Source: Fragilaria crotonensis (lineage: Eukaryota > Bacillariophyta > Fragilariophyceae > Fragilariales > Fragilariaceae). Taken from it: a stretch of 64,000 bases of DNA. Positions 38,797 to 50,041 of this stretch are shown here, one piece after another. A program made the translations under genes and the position numbers. Numbering within the stretch: position 1 is the first letter of the stretch; the number at the start of each line of letters is the position of its first letter. The notes under the pieces are model-generated. The model saw only the letters and a program-made list of their open reading frames with translations. It ran no database searches and was not told the origin of the DNA. Location of the stretch: NCBI GenBank assembly GCA_022925895.1, contig JAKSYS010000002.1:62001-126000 (forward strand). Direction: 5' to 3'.

Positions 38797-40932
38797 GTGG
38801 ATGCACACATGGCTCGTATTGGTGCTCCAACTCTTCTCGAACGTGTCGCCTTATTGGCACCAAGTCGATTCAGAGCTGCGATGTCACCAGAGTCGACGTT
38901 CTCTGTGATTTGGGATTCTGGTGCTAGCGTCACCATCTCCCCTGAGAAGCTTGATTTTGTCGGTCCTTTGTCCCGTCCCAGTACCATCACTCAATTGAAT
39001 GGCATCGCAAAAGGCTTGCGAATCGAAGGAGAAGGAAAAGTTCACTGGTCGTTCCACGACTCCACCGGCAAACTTCGAACGCTCGAGCTCCCAGCTTACT
39101 ACGTCCCAAAGATCAGAGTACGTCTCTTGTCCACTACCAGTCTTCTTCAGACGTATTCCGATGAAACGATCAAGGTCGAAGCGCACCGATTGACGATGAG
39201 CGGAGTCCCCGACGATCCGAATCGATCACCAATTGTTGCACATGTCAATCCTGACAACAACCTGCCAACCTCGCAAGCTTATCGCCAGCCAGCCATTCTT
39301 CCTGCCGCAGAATGCCTCAACGCAACCATCTCCGCGGTCAACGAAGCGAATCTCAACCTCTCCGAACCTGAGAAAGAGCTCCTTCGTTGGCACTATCGAC
39401 TCGGTCACATCAGCTTTCGGAAGATTCAGTTTTTGATGCGCTCAGGTGTCTTAACCAAAAGCAACAACAAGCGAAAACTTCATCAAGCGGCATGTTCCTT
39501 GACGGAGTTACCAAAGTGTGCTGCCTGCCAGTATGGCAAACAGCATCGTCGACCAGCGCCTGGACGAGTCAGTACGGCAGTACGTGATCGCGAAGGTGTT
39601 CTGAAAGATGGACACTTGGTCCCAGGACAACAAGTTTCGGTCGATCATTTTGTGAGCAGCACCAAGGGCAGACTCTTCACATCCGCAGGAAGGAGTCTCA
39701 ACAGTGAGCTGTATTCTGGCGGATGTCTTTTCAATGATCACGCCTCTGGCTTCGTTCACATCGAGTTCCAAACTCATTTGAACACGCACGAAACTCTGAT
39801 GGCAAAGGAAAACTTTGAACTCATGTGCCGAGACCATGGTGTGATCCCGCAATCGTATCTATCAGACAATGCAAAGTGTTTCACTACGAAGGCTTTTACT
39901 GAAAGGTTAAGTCTATTTGAGCAGATTGTGCGATTTGCTGGTGTCGGTGCTCATCACCACAACGGCAACGCCGAACGCAGCATCCAAACCATCATGTCCA
40001 TTGCTCGGACGATGATGTTACACTCGGCCATTCATTGGCCCGACGTCGCCGACGCTTCACTTTGGCCAATGGCTGTGCAGCATGCTGTTTTCCTTCACAA
40101 TCACATGCCGAATCAAGTCTCTGGCCTTTCCCCTGTCGACGTGTTCACAAAATCCAGATGGCAACAACATAAGTTTCATGATCTTCATGTTTGGGGCTGT
40201 CCGGTTTATGTCTTGGACAAGTCGATTGCTGATGGAAAGAAGCTTCCACGTTGGAAACCTCGCAGCACTCGTTGCGTGAACATGGGATTGTCAAGCAAAC
40301 ACGCAAGCACCGTTCCGATCGTTCTCAATCCATCGACGGGCTACATCACTCCGCAATTCCATATTGTTTTTGATGATTGGTTCTCGACCATCACTTCATC
40401 GCTTGAAAGTCTTCCTGACTTCAATTCCCGCGCATGGGCACAACTCTTCGGCGAATCCTACTTCCAGTACCCATTCGACGACGAGGACGAAACAGAAATG
40501 TCGATCAATGATGATCCAACATCCGACGCCATCGTTGCCAACACACTTCGCAACATGGACTCTGTCGCGACTGCAATGGACACATCATCTCCACCGACTC
40601 CATTTCCTGTTTCGCCGCCACCGACAACTCAGTTTCCAACTACGCCAACTCTCCTTGACAGCTCTACGCCTCCGCGCCCGATCTCGTCAACGAGGGAGAC
40701 AGTACATCAACAGCACGACGTCGTCGACAATTCCATTGTTGTCCGACTTCGACGCCTGTTGCAACGGTTGACTCGATTGTTCGCGCCCCACCATTCCCAT
40801 TACTCCCCAACACCTCCCGTTCTCCGACCTCGAAACTCCTCGCGCACCGACTCCTTTGCCTACGCCTCCGCGTCCACCATCTCCGTCTCCGACCCGGATG
40901 TCTCCAATGAGGGAGACAACATCGACGAATGA
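38797..40932 (+). CDS. Copia-2 pol: protease and integrase
   Basis: 711 codons. Aspartic protease with VIWDSGASVTISP. Integrase zinc module (WHYRLGHISF...CAACQYGKQHRR). Catalytic positions SVDHFVSS, YLSDNAKCF and HHHNGNAERS (D, D, E). Integrase C-terminus LHVWGCPVYVLD and PQFHIVFDDWF. The end is a Pro/Ser-rich linker that runs out of frame at 40932. Integrase inserts the element cDNA into the genome, and the 5-bp target duplication is its signature. Confidence 0.9.
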   Translation: MDAHMARIGAPTLLERVALLAPSRFRAAMSPESTFSVIWDSGASVTISPEKLDFVGPLSRPSTITQLNGIAKGLRIEGEGKVHWSFHDSTGKLRTLELPAYYVPKIRVRLLSTTSLLQTYSDETIKVEAHRLTMSGVPDDPNRSPIVAHVNPDNNLPTSQAYRQPAILPAAECLNATISAVNEANLNLSEPEKELLRWHYRLGHISFRKIQFLMRSGVLTKSNNKRKLHQAACSLTELPKCAACQYGKQHRRPAPGRVSTAVRDREGVLKDGHLVPGQQVSVDHFVSSTKGRLFTSAGRSLNSELYSGGCLFNDHASGFVHIEFQTHLNTHETLMAKENFELMCRDHGVIPQSYLSDNAKCFTTKAFTERLSLFEQIVRFAGVGAHHHNGNAERSIQTIMSIARTMMLHSAIHWPDVADASLWPMAVQHAVFLHNHMPNQVSGLSPVDVFTKSRWQQHKFHDLHVWGCPVYVLDKSIADGKKLPRWKPRSTRCVNMGLSSKHASTVPIVLNPSTGYITPQFHIVFDDWFSTITSSLESLPDFNSRAWAQLFGESYFQYPFDDEDETEMSINDDPTSDAIVANTLRNMDSVATAMDTSSPPTPFPVSPPPTTQFPTTPTLLDSSTPPRPISSTRETVHQQHDVVDNSIVVRLRRLLQRLTRLFAPHHSHYSPTPPVLRPRNSSRTDSFAYASASTISVSDPDVSNEGDNIDE

Positions 40933-41620
40933 TACGTCGTCAGCAAAGGAACCACCATCCGCGCCCGTTCGCTCATCTGCTCCAAGCCCAGCACCAGTCG
41001 TTCGTCATTCGCCTCGCCGTTCCACTCGCCAACGCAATGCACCTTCTCGACTCGGCTACGATGGAAATCAAGGCGCCGGATACTTTGTCGAACCCAGCGC
41101 TTGGATCTTTCAAGAATGTGGTTTTCTTGGTCCTCCGCTCGCTCTCAAAGCCTCTCTCTCCGATCCCGACACTCTGACGTACGATGAAGCGATGTCAGAT
41201 GAACCGAATCTCTCGAAGTGGATGGCAGCCGCTGCGAAAGAGATTGCCAGTTTGGAGAAGAACAAGACGTGGATTGAAACGGAAATATCGAACGCCAAGT
41301 CTCGAATTTTACCGGGCACTTGGGTTTTCAAACGCAAACGGACACCTGACGGTGTGATAAGCAAGTACAAGGCACGGTACTGCGTACGAGGTGACTTGGA
41401 AGAAGGTGAACCTGAAACCTTCGCACCCGTGGTCGCGTGGAGCTCCGTTCGCCTATTTACAATCCTTGCTCTGACGCTCAATTGGGACACAAGTTCTATT
41501 GACTTTAGCAACGCATTTGTCCAGGCTAAGTTGGAAACGCCTGTTTGGATTCATCTACCTCGCGGATTCCAATCTCCACGTGGAAAGTCTACGTGCCTAC
41601 AACTTGTCAAAGTTTGTATG
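40856..41620 (+). CDS. Copia-2 pol: linker and N-terminal reverse transcriptase
   Basis: Continues the linker in another frame (SPRRSTRQRNAPSRLGYDG) into the RT fingers (GTWVFKRKRTPDG, KARYCVRGD, ETFAPVVAWSSVR, IDFSNAFVQA). The frame breaks near 41611, where LVKSLYGLS should be encoded. One A appears to be missing from an AAAA run. Confidence 0.85.
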
Positions 41621-42741
41621 GTTTATCTGTCGCTCCGCGACTTTGGTTTGAACATGTTCTCGAGGCGTTCACCGATCAAGGCTTCAAACAGAGCACCTTG
41701 GATCCATGCTTCTTGTTCAAGGACACCATCATGGTCGTCCTCTATGTCGATGACGTCGGAATTGCGTACGCGAACGAGTCCGATTTGAATAAACTGCTCG
41801 ACGGTCTCGAACGACGTGGACTACAGTTCACAAAGGAGGGCACGTTCACGGATTTCCTTGGCATTAAATTTGTTAAGGATGCTACGAATAACACCGTCAC
41901 GCTCACCCAGAAAGGACTGATCCAGCGAATCATCGACGCCACGGGAATGGCTGACTGCAACCCAAATTGGACGCCAGCTATTCAACTTCCACTCGGCATC
42001 GATCCTGACGGTGAACCGTACAATGAATCCTGGAGCTATCCTTCCATCGTTGGAATGCTCCTCTATCTCTCTACGAATACTCGACCTGACATCGCCTTCG
42101 CCGTCAGTCAAGTTGCACGCTTCAACCACAGCCCAAAGAAGAGTCACGCCACTGCCATCAAGACCATCATCCGATACTTGCATCGCACTGCTGACAAAGG
42201 CACTATCGTTCGTCCCACTGGTGACCTTTCCATTGATTGCTACGTTGACGCCGATTTCGCCGGCTTGCATGGTCGCGACCCCGACTATGAGCCCTCAAGC
42301 GCCAAGTCCAGAACTGGATACATCATTACGCTTGGCGGATGTCCAATTCTTTGGAAATCGAAGCTTCAAACCGAAATCTCTTTGTCGACTCTCGAATCGG
42401 AATACTCAGCTCTCAGCGCCAGCATGAGAACGCTCCTTCCACTCCGATCGCTCCTCAGTGAAGTGATCGCTGCGCTCCGACTTCCACCACAGTTCAAGTC
42501 GACGATTCGATGTCGTGTCTTTGAAGACAACAACGGCGCTCTTCTTCTTGCAACCAAGCAACGAATCACCAACAGAACGAAGTACTTCCTTGTCAAATGG
42601 CACTTCTTCTGGAGTCATGTCACCAACGGAGACGTCAGTATTCTGAAGGTCGACACGAAAGAACAGTGGGCTGATTATCTCACTAAAGGTCTCAACCGTG
42701 AGACTTTCGAGCACATACGCAAGCTCGTGCAAGGATGGTAA
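41600..42741 (+). CDS. Copia-2 pol: reverse transcriptase palm and RNase H
   Basis: Contains SLYGLSVAPRLWFEHV, the catalytic VVLYVDDVGIAYA intact, the copia connection (GMLLYLSTNTRPDIAFAVSQ) and RNase H (YVDADFAGLHGRD, LSTLESEYSAL, EDNNGALLLA), ending IRKLVQGW. Unlike Copia-1, the YVDD box is in frame. The stop at 42741 is followed by about 180 bp to the polypurine tract. Confidence 0.88.
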
Positions 42742-42923
42742 CCTTGCCTTGAACAGCTCCGCTGTTCAAATCTGTGAATGACAACATCACCTCTCTCTCA
42801 AACGGCTAACTAGATTGAAATGCCGATGTGACGAGAAAATGAAAGTGATGCAATTGTGAGTCATGCGCCGCATAGTGCGTGTGACTGGTATACCGTACCT
42901 ACGTCTCAAGCAATGAGAGGGAG

Positions 42924-43311
42924 AGTTGCGGCAGACGGTCTACTGGAACCGGCTACTGTACTGTTGGACTGTCACTGTCCTACAGCCTAGTCGTTCCACG
43001 ACTACTGTCCTGCTCCAACGACTACTGTCCTGCTCCTTCACACTATCTACTCTGCTGCAACGGCCATTGCACAGAAAGTGTCGTCTCTAACGCCGATTGA
43101 GGTTTAGCAATCAAGGTGCTCCGCATCGCTTGAATTGCTACTCCGCGACCGTCTCTAAACGGACAGCGACCCCTGTCTGGAATCATTGCATGAGATCGAT
43201 CTACTACTTTAGATTATAAGTTTAGGATTTACTATTTGTGAAGACTGAACCGAACAAACCCTCACCCTAACAAAGTAGACTCGCAGCTTCCGGCTCACGA
43301 GTCTCCCAACT
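42924..43311 (+). repeat. Copia-2 3' LTR
   Basis: 388 bp, nearly identical to 35727-36113. It is preceded by the purine run GAGAGGGAG and followed by the target duplication TGGCG. Confidence 0.92.
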
Positions 43312-43316
43312 TGGCG

Positions 43317-43676
43317 GAATGCTGCGGGACTGTGATGCTACCCGGTACATGTACTACTACTACCTGCTAGCCTTGGCGCCTTGCGCGAGTGCGCGGACTG
43401 CCGGATTCGAGTAGTCGGACCTAAAGTCTACCGTAGTACCAGGACACTGTAGAGCTCTACGTATGTACCATACGTGAAGTCCGTGTGTCCCCAGTCCCCC
43501 AGTCCCAAATCCCGTCGTCCTCGTGGCAGGGCCAGGGAGTTGTGTGATGGACTTCACTTGGTGACAGGTGGAACTCTGAAGTTTGATTCTCACATCCATC
43601 ATCATCAAGCCATCACAATGGCGATAAGTCCAAGATAAACCAACGTGCAGGTATAATCAAGAAGAGCGCAAAAATC
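43317..43676. other. Promoter region of the thioredoxin-PUB gene
   Basis: No ORF is supported on either strand with conserved features. Some GTAC words occur near 43345-43475. Confidence 0.4.
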
Positions 43677-45910
43677 ATGGTCCACACTCACAAAATTATG
43701 TCGCTAGCAACCCTGTTCATTTGTCTCTGTGCGTCAGGGGCACACCCATCGATATGGGGCACCCCTCACTGGAAAGTGCGAGGAGGAGAACAGGCCACTA
43801 CTGCCCTCGGGGACGACAAACCCCAATCACTAGACGAAAAAGTTCGCAATGCCATGCGAAAATTGGGTCTCAGTGCCCCGGCAATGCCACAGGAAGATGA
43901 ACCTGAAGGTGAAGAGTGTGAGGGCGGTGCGTGTCCACTGCCCACCGAAGAGAAAGTTACGACGGCAGCGGTCGAACAAGAAAGCGCTTTCGACATGGCT
44001 GTGCGCATCGCTTCAGATATGGGCGTCAACAAGGATCTGGCCATGGCAGCACTTGGCGCAACAGGAGAAATTTCCCCAGGGAGCGACCCCAAGTTGAACG
44101 AGGACGCTGCCAGGGCAATGATTCAACAGGAGCTGGACATTATTCAAGGTGTTCCTGATGACAATGAGGATGTCCAACAACTTGTTTCAGAAGGTCACGA
44201 GATCTTTTTGGCTCGAAGAGCACTGGCTTTTGCGGAAGGAAACATGCAAGACGCAAGAGCGATCCTTGTTGCTGATCAGATGGATGCCGAGGAGGAAAGC
44301 AGAGCGGAGAAGGAAGCACAAAAGGCAGCTGAGGAAGCAGATATTGAAGCTGCAGCGCGAGCCAAATTGAGAGACGAAGCTGCGGCCACGAAGAAGGCGC
44401 CGATGATGAAAAGTGTGAGCGTGGATGCAAACTTTGATCCAACTATTTCCGGATTAGGGGCTACTTCAACAAAACCTCAGTCACCTTCAGGAATCTCCCC
44501 TCCAAAACCTGCCCAAAAGTCAGAGGTAGTTTTTGAGGCCACCACTGCTCAAATTCAGGAATTAGTTCTCGAATCACCGGTTCCAGTTCTGTTAGATTGC
44601 TACGCTCCTTGGTGTGGACCTTGCAAGGCATTAACGCCCATTTTGGAAGATATCGCCATCAAGGGTGGAGGAGCGTTTCGTCTTGTCAAAGTCAACACTG
44701 ACAACGAGCGCCCCGTTTCTGCTGCACTCGAGGTCACAGCGCTTCCGACAATCTATGCTGTTCGCGATGGAAAGATTATAAATAGCTTCCAGGGGATGCC
44801 TTCTGGGGAGGAAATGATGAAGAACTTCTTGATGGGCCTGCTGATGCCTGGCGCTAAGCTGTTTCTGCAGAGGAAATGGCAAAGTACGATGAGTTATCGA
44901 CAAAGCTGGCCAAAACTGCTGGCGCTGCATCATTTTCCTTCTCGGCGCGCGAGCGCCTTCAGACTCGCATGGCCGTGCAGCTGGAAGCACTGGTCCAGGC
45001 ACATGGTGGCAACATGGCCGACGCGGAAGACTCGGCAAAAGTGGTCCGGTCGCTGATCTCTGGTGTCATTCGCGAACCATATTCTATGAAGTTCCGTCGA
45101 ATCAATTTGCAAAACAAAAAGGTAGCATCCTTGGTGGCAGCGTACCCGCCGTGTCTTGCAATCCTAAAGAGTGTTGGTTTCGGGATGGAAGCGAGTGGGA
45201 ATGCAATGGTGGCCGGATTGAACAAAAAGGTTGTCAACGTTTCACCACTTTCTGTAGCAAGAGACTGCGTTGACAAATGGATTGATAAGAATCGCCACAC
45301 AGTTGCAGCTGATTTGAGGAAGCGTAAGGACGAAGAAGAGCGAATGAAGCTGGCTGCCCTAGGAGCCGCTGTTGAAGACGAGGAAGAGGACGGCGATGGG
45401 GAGGCTAACGAGAACCCTGACGCAGTTACCCTGAAGGTGCGTTTCGAAGGAAAGAAAAAAATGCACAGCATAGAAATGCATGCGGACGATTCGCTGGGCA
45501 TGATCATCGGCAAGCTTCCTGTTACAATAAACGACGGGGAAGAATTTCAAATCACCTCTGTGGCAAAGAAGTTGATTGTCAAGTCTGTTGAGCGCGACAA
45601 GCTCGCACTAAGCTTGCGCTCACTTGGACTGACTCCAACCGCTGCGATTGTCGTCAAGATTGGAAGCCAAGCGAAGACGGAATCACCGTCGAGTCTAAAG
45701 GACAGAGTGGCCGCCAATAAGAACCTTAAGAAAGGTAGCCATTCCATGCATAGCATTGGCCTTTACGCCAAAGATGACAATGTCAAGGGGAATCTTGTCG
45801 ACGGCGGTGGGGGAGTCATGTATGAACAGGAGGTCACCGATGACGAAGACGAAGGGGCCGAGAATGTGGAAGAGCAAGCCGACCAGAGCCAGGAGAACGA
45901 CGAACAGTAG
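43677..45910 (+). CDS. Secretory thioredoxin - PUB domain protein (apparent frameshift)
   Basis: One gene read in two frames: 43677 to about 44856, then to 45910. About 744 residues. Signal peptide MSLATLFICLCASGA, then a disordered acidic part and UBA-like helices (FDMAVRIASDMGVNKDLAMAAL). Next is a thioredoxin domain with the active site YAPWCGPCKAL and cis-Pro loop VTALPTIYAVRDG. After the frame change comes a PUB domain (RLQTRMAVQLEALVQAHGG, FRRINLQNKKVASLV, CLAILKSVGF), and last an acidic linker with a ubiquitin-like region (VTLKVRFEGKKKMHSI). PUB domains bind the p97/Cdc48 tail. In diatoms, thioredoxin/PUB proteins belong to the symbiont-specific ERAD-like plastid import system (SELMA) in the periplastidal compartment. 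The signal peptide followed by non-aromatic His fits that location. The frame change at about 44856 needs one added base. Confidence 0.78.
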
Positions 45911-46641
45911 TAGAGGATATCACGACGACTCTAGATACATAATTGAGTAGTGTATGGTGCATCAGTGCCAAAAATGTAACCCAGGTGTTAAGGCCTAGTC
46001 TTTGCCAGCGCTGGTTGTGTTATGAAGGCATTGGATTGTGACGGAAGTGGGATTGGTACCTATCTTGAAACAATGTGGCACGTGAATTGTTTAATTCCTG
46101 GTGGCCAAGGAGCAAGCCGCTCTCCCCACGACTTCCGATTGTGAGAGTGACACAGCGACCGCAACCATCGAAAACTGCGTTGCCAAGAGCCACACCATCC
46201 ATCTCCCTGCGACGCTCGAGACTGTTACGACATGATTTCTTTCCCCAACCCGTCTAACGCCATCAAAAACCTCTTTTGGACATCATGGTGGTATCCTCCT
46301 TTTTGCACCCCATCACAATTGTTGACTCCAAATCTAAGGCATTCCCGCCGATGTGTGCTACATGATCCACAAAATTCGTATGACATACAAGCAACTCCAA
46401 TTTGTTTCACCCTTCTTCCGTCTACGACGGGGGGAGCCCGTGTATGTCCCCTTATCGAGCCGGCCATGACCTCAAGAAGTGTACGGGAGTACTGAGTTCT
46501 ACTTTGTACTGGTACAGTGTACGGTATTTCTATTCTCAGAGGAGCAGTTCGTATGATAGGTAAAGTTGATGTGTAACTTAAATTAATTTGCAATATAATT
46601 TATATGGAGTCGATTTCTTTAGAAAAGCTCGATCGGCTCGA
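45911..46641. other. Intergenic region, no gene seen
   Basis: Contains the 3' UTR of the thioredoxin-PUB gene. No conserved ORF is evident on either strand. Confidence 0.4.
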
Positions 46642-46644
46642 TTA

Positions 46645-47440
46645 GAGCATCCCCAATCCCCACCCGTGGGGATATTTCTCGAACATTTGGGCTTTTAGCG
46701 TCATTTAGCGTCTTTTTTTGGAAATCGGCACACCACCGGTTGGGCCCGATGCCCGATGGACATTTTCGTAAAAGTTCATGGAATATCTTGGAATATAACG
46801 CTATTCATTCTGCCATATATGGCAGAATTAATATGATTTCTGCTTCCTGGCTATAAAATAGCGTTGCTCGATATGTCCTATTTGATCAACTCGATTCAAG
46901 ACTTTTGATCACGGTGACAACCCTCTAATTAGTTCAATTTTTATGTTATTTTATTCAACGCTGGATTCAGGCATGGTGCGCCATACTTTGTACTGTAGTA
47001 CAGTACTTGACTACGTTTCAAAATCGCAACAAAATTGACGTCGTTTGGGATGACAATGGCGACCTCATCGACCTAGTGATGATGTTGTTCTTCACACCAG
47101 GAGGTGATTTCACGCCTGAAAACGAAGTGCTTCATGAGCAAATCGTCGTTGCTGACAGGTGGATCCATTCTACAACCATGATGATGATCACATGATGATG
47201 ATAGAACGCGGGACCACGATGACGACGAAAGAATGAAATCCGAATATCGTACTGTACTCGTATACTGGTACTGAAGTATTCTACGGCGCACGGGTCCGCG
47301 CCCGTTTTTGAACCCAATAATAGCGTATCGGGTGGGAATTGGAGAAGTGATCGGACATATCGGAAATGTCCTAAATAAGCTTCTAAGGACGCTACTCAAA
47401 AAATAGCGTCCCAAAAAGACCCCGACGGGTGGGGATGCTC
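46645..47440. mobile_element. MITE-like DNA element with terminal inverted repeats and TTA target duplication
   Basis: The left end reads GAGCATCCCCAATCCCCACC and the right end, in reverse complement, GAGCATCCCCACCCGTCGGG: inverted repeats of about 20 bp, with a small indel. Both ends are flanked by TTA (46642-46644 and 47441-47443). A 3-bp TTA/TAA duplication is typical of PIF/Harbinger elements. At 796 bp with no transposase ORF, it would be a non-autonomous copy mobilised in trans. An internal plus-strand ORF of about 60 codons (near VVWDDNGDLIDLVMMLFF) is of unknown origin and could be captured DNA. Confidence 0.65.
46807..46828. repeat. Perfect 22-bp palindrome inside the MITE
   Basis: ATTCTGCCATA followed directly by its reverse complement TATGGCAGAAT. 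Perfect with no spacer, so it could form a short cruciform or be a dimeric protein-binding site. Confidence 0.7.
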
Positions 47441-47443
47441 TTA

Positions 47444-48091
47444 GGGGACATAAGCGGCCTCCCGTATATGTCAAGATCTACTGTGCTATTGACGCGGTGT
47501 CGAGAACTACTGTATCTGATGGACAGTACACCACGCGCGACAGTACCAGTATCTCTGCTTTTTGTTCTGTTGATCATGAATTGCAGCATGGCAATGGTGT
47601 TGATTGGACTGCAGCTGCAACCAAGCGTACAGGACATTGAAGAATGAGGTCAAAAATGAAAAAGAAGATTAAAGATTCTTTTGTTGAAGGGTCAAACCAG
47701 TGGGATTGAATGGTTGTTCCTGGAAATGGTGGGATTAAGTATGTGGTGGATGGGATTGAATTATTACCAGACTCACAAGGATTGCATGATTGAAGGCTAC
47801 AAATGAGAACTTACCTTTGCATTGATGTTTATGGAGCAACAAAGCAGTCAGCTCACAATTAAAACAACTAAGATTTAGTACTGGACAAAATAGTACTGAA
47901 CATTAATACTACGGTATTTGAATCCGATAGTAATCAGATCGGAAATTGGAACCCGGAATTCTTAAGAACATCTATACTCACACCTTCACACTATTCCTAC
48001 GTTCACGATCCGAGTTCTTCCCACAACTATATCTAAGAAAGTAGAGACTTGTAATCTTTTTTTTGCTTGATTTGCTTCCTTTGCTTTTGTT
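47444..48091. other. Intergenic region, no gene seen
   Basis: AT-rich, with imperfect repeats of GGGATTGAA / GGGATTAAG at about 47700-47760. No supported ORF or RNA gene. Confidence 0.4.
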
Positions 48092-48406
48092 TGTTGTAAT
48101 ACCGTACTATCCGACTGTACGGAAGGCTTAAACCTGGTACATGGATGCTAGTAGTCGGATTCTAGCAACACTATTGATAGCAAAGCTAAAGTTGAACAAA
48201 CTTCACTTTGTTAACGGAATTGTTTTGAGAGAATGATCTCAAAGCTCTACTATTTTGCTAGTCGCCCACGTCCACACCTGCCTTTCTTCACTTCGTCTGC
48301 CCAGCACGTTACTCCTGTACTATTCTTGTTTAGTACGTCGGTAATCTCGTCGTCGTTTGTCCCGTCAGTCCCGCGGCCGGCAGCTTGCTCCACTGTACTT
48401 CCAACA
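48092..48406 (-). repeat. Copia-3 3' LTR
   Basis: TGTTGTAATACC to CTTCCAACA. The pol reading frame enters it from the right and ends inside at 48250. Confidence 0.8.
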
Positions 48407-49061
48407 CGCTCCTCGAGCGTCGAAGTTGGGTCCAGGGCCAACGAGTCGACGTGTTCGTAGCCTAGTAGGACGTCGCAAAACTTGGTAAACAATGCACCTT
48501 GTAACGGCTTAGTAAAGAAGTCCGCCAGCATCTGTAACGTAGGGCAGTGTCGAATTTGAATGCCGTTCGACTCCGTCCGATCCTTGATCCAGAAGTATCT
48601 GATGTCAATGTGCCTTGATCTGGGTCCAGCCGAGGATCGCCCATTCTTTTCCATCTTCATGGCACTCTCATTATCTTGTTCCAAGTAGTTTTCCTTGAGA
48701 TCGTAACCTTGTGCCTTCAAAAACATCTTCACCCACATCGTGTTGGTAGATAATTGCTGGCTCCGACGAGCTCCGCTTCGGTTGAGCTTTTTGTGTTCAG
48801 TTTCTGCTTCGTTGATTTTGGTATGAAACCACCGGTTCCTAAAGACATTATCCCGCCGGTGTGGCTCCGCATGTCGGGGTGTACCGCGTACGACGCGTCT
48901 ACCCATGTTCGTAGCTTGCCCATGCGGTCTGCTCCGAGCGTGTATTCAAGGTCAATTGTGCCTTTTAAGTACTCCAATACCCGTCGTAGTTTGCTTTGAT
49001 ACTGCTCCGTACTCTTCGAGACTCTGGTACACAGAAAACCGATAGTCGGCAATATGTCCAT
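48250..49061 (-). pseudogene. Copia-3 pol: RNase H region
   Basis: Two overlapping open pieces. IGFLCTRVSKSTEQYQSKL, LRTWVDASYAVHPDMRSHTG and KSSTEAELVGASNYLP are copia RNase H motifs. The second piece carries MWVKMFLKAQGYDL, SRHIDIRYFWIKD and MLADFFTKPLQGALF. The frame changes near 48770. The C-terminal tail extends into the LTR. Confidence 0.8.
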
Positions 49062-50041
49062 TCATGCGCGGATCGACACATAGAGTAACTTCGCCACGAT
49101 CCTGTGAAACGTTTCCGCCGCTCCTTTCTTCAAAGGTGTCGATGTTTGATCAACCTCGAAAAGGATACTTCTTGCTGGCGTGCTTGCCTCGCATCTGATG
49201 TCCAGGCCGCACTCGTCAATCGCCTCCGTCAGGTACCTCTTCATGCTAATTACTGCGGTACCCTTGTCGGTGTATTTGATGTTCATCCCGAGAAAAACGT
49301 GTTCTCTTCCCCGGGTTACCGTCATCTTTCCGAACTGTTCCTCCAGTTTGTTGATGATCATTGTTACCACTTCGGGGTCCTCGTGCGATATCTTGGTATC
49401 GTCTACGTACCATGCAACGGTGCATTGCTTTCCTCCGATCATGCAATTTGCTACGCAGGAGTCGTACGGATTCAACACAAAACCCATCCCTTGCAGTGAC
49501 AAATAAAAACATCTTGTACCACAGCAGAGCAGACTTCACGCATCCGTAGATTGCTTTGATCAGCCGTACGTACAGTACTTTGATTCCCTTCTCGATAACC
49601 ACTAATTTAGTATGACTTGGGTTAAGCTTGCACAAAATATCCACCAATTCTCCAGTGAACTTCATGATGACAAAATCATCCATGTAGGCTTTGAGATACG
49701 CGCCAACTACGTCTCGGCGTTCGTACGCGGCATCAGTGATTATGGACAACAGTAGCGCGTCTGACGACACCGTTGGCGAGGCCGTTTCTGACTTGTCGCT
49801 CATATAGAGACCTTTGTACACTTCCGTCGGCTACAGTGCGCCCCCTTAGGATGCCGTTTTGCTTTTCCTTGATGAGGTTGATGACCCGGAGTGCACCCTT
49901 TCGTTGTTCTGCGGTCAGTAGCTTCGAGTCGACTGCTTCGTACACGCTCAACGTCACAAACTGGGCAAACTCCTGCATGAGTGCCTCCTCGGCTGCTCTT
50001 CCGTGTTTCTTAATGCCTGCTTTTGCAGTCATTTGTGTCAT
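49062..50041 (-). pseudogene. Copia-3 pol: reverse transcriptase
   Basis: N-terminal piece (GRAAEEALMQEFAQF, LRVINLIKEKQNGILRGRTVADG), middle piece (DVVGAYLKAYMDDFVIMKF, LIKAIYGCVKSALLWYKMF) and catalytic piece (WYVDDTKISHEDP, EHVFLGMNIKY). The three frames and the stops separating them show decay. The catalytic YVDD itself is preserved. Confidence 0.8.

Larger units (their letters stand above)
35722..43316 (+). mobile_element. Copia-2: full-length Ty1/copia LTR retrotransposon with target duplication
   Basis: The element is 35727-43311, flanked by TGGCG on both sides (35722-35726, 43312-43316). LTRs of 387 and 388 bp start AGTTG and end CAACT, and differ by about one substitution and one indel. 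Internal order: primer-binding site, short gag, main gag with CCHC knuckle, CCHH-like motif and hydrophobic segments, protease, integrase, RT, RNase H, polypurine tract (GAGAGGGAG before the 3' LTR). The frame changes several times (near 36795, 37105, 38715, 40900, 41611). The LTR similarity implies a recent insertion. It is transcribed away from the METTL13-like gene. Confidence 0.93.
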
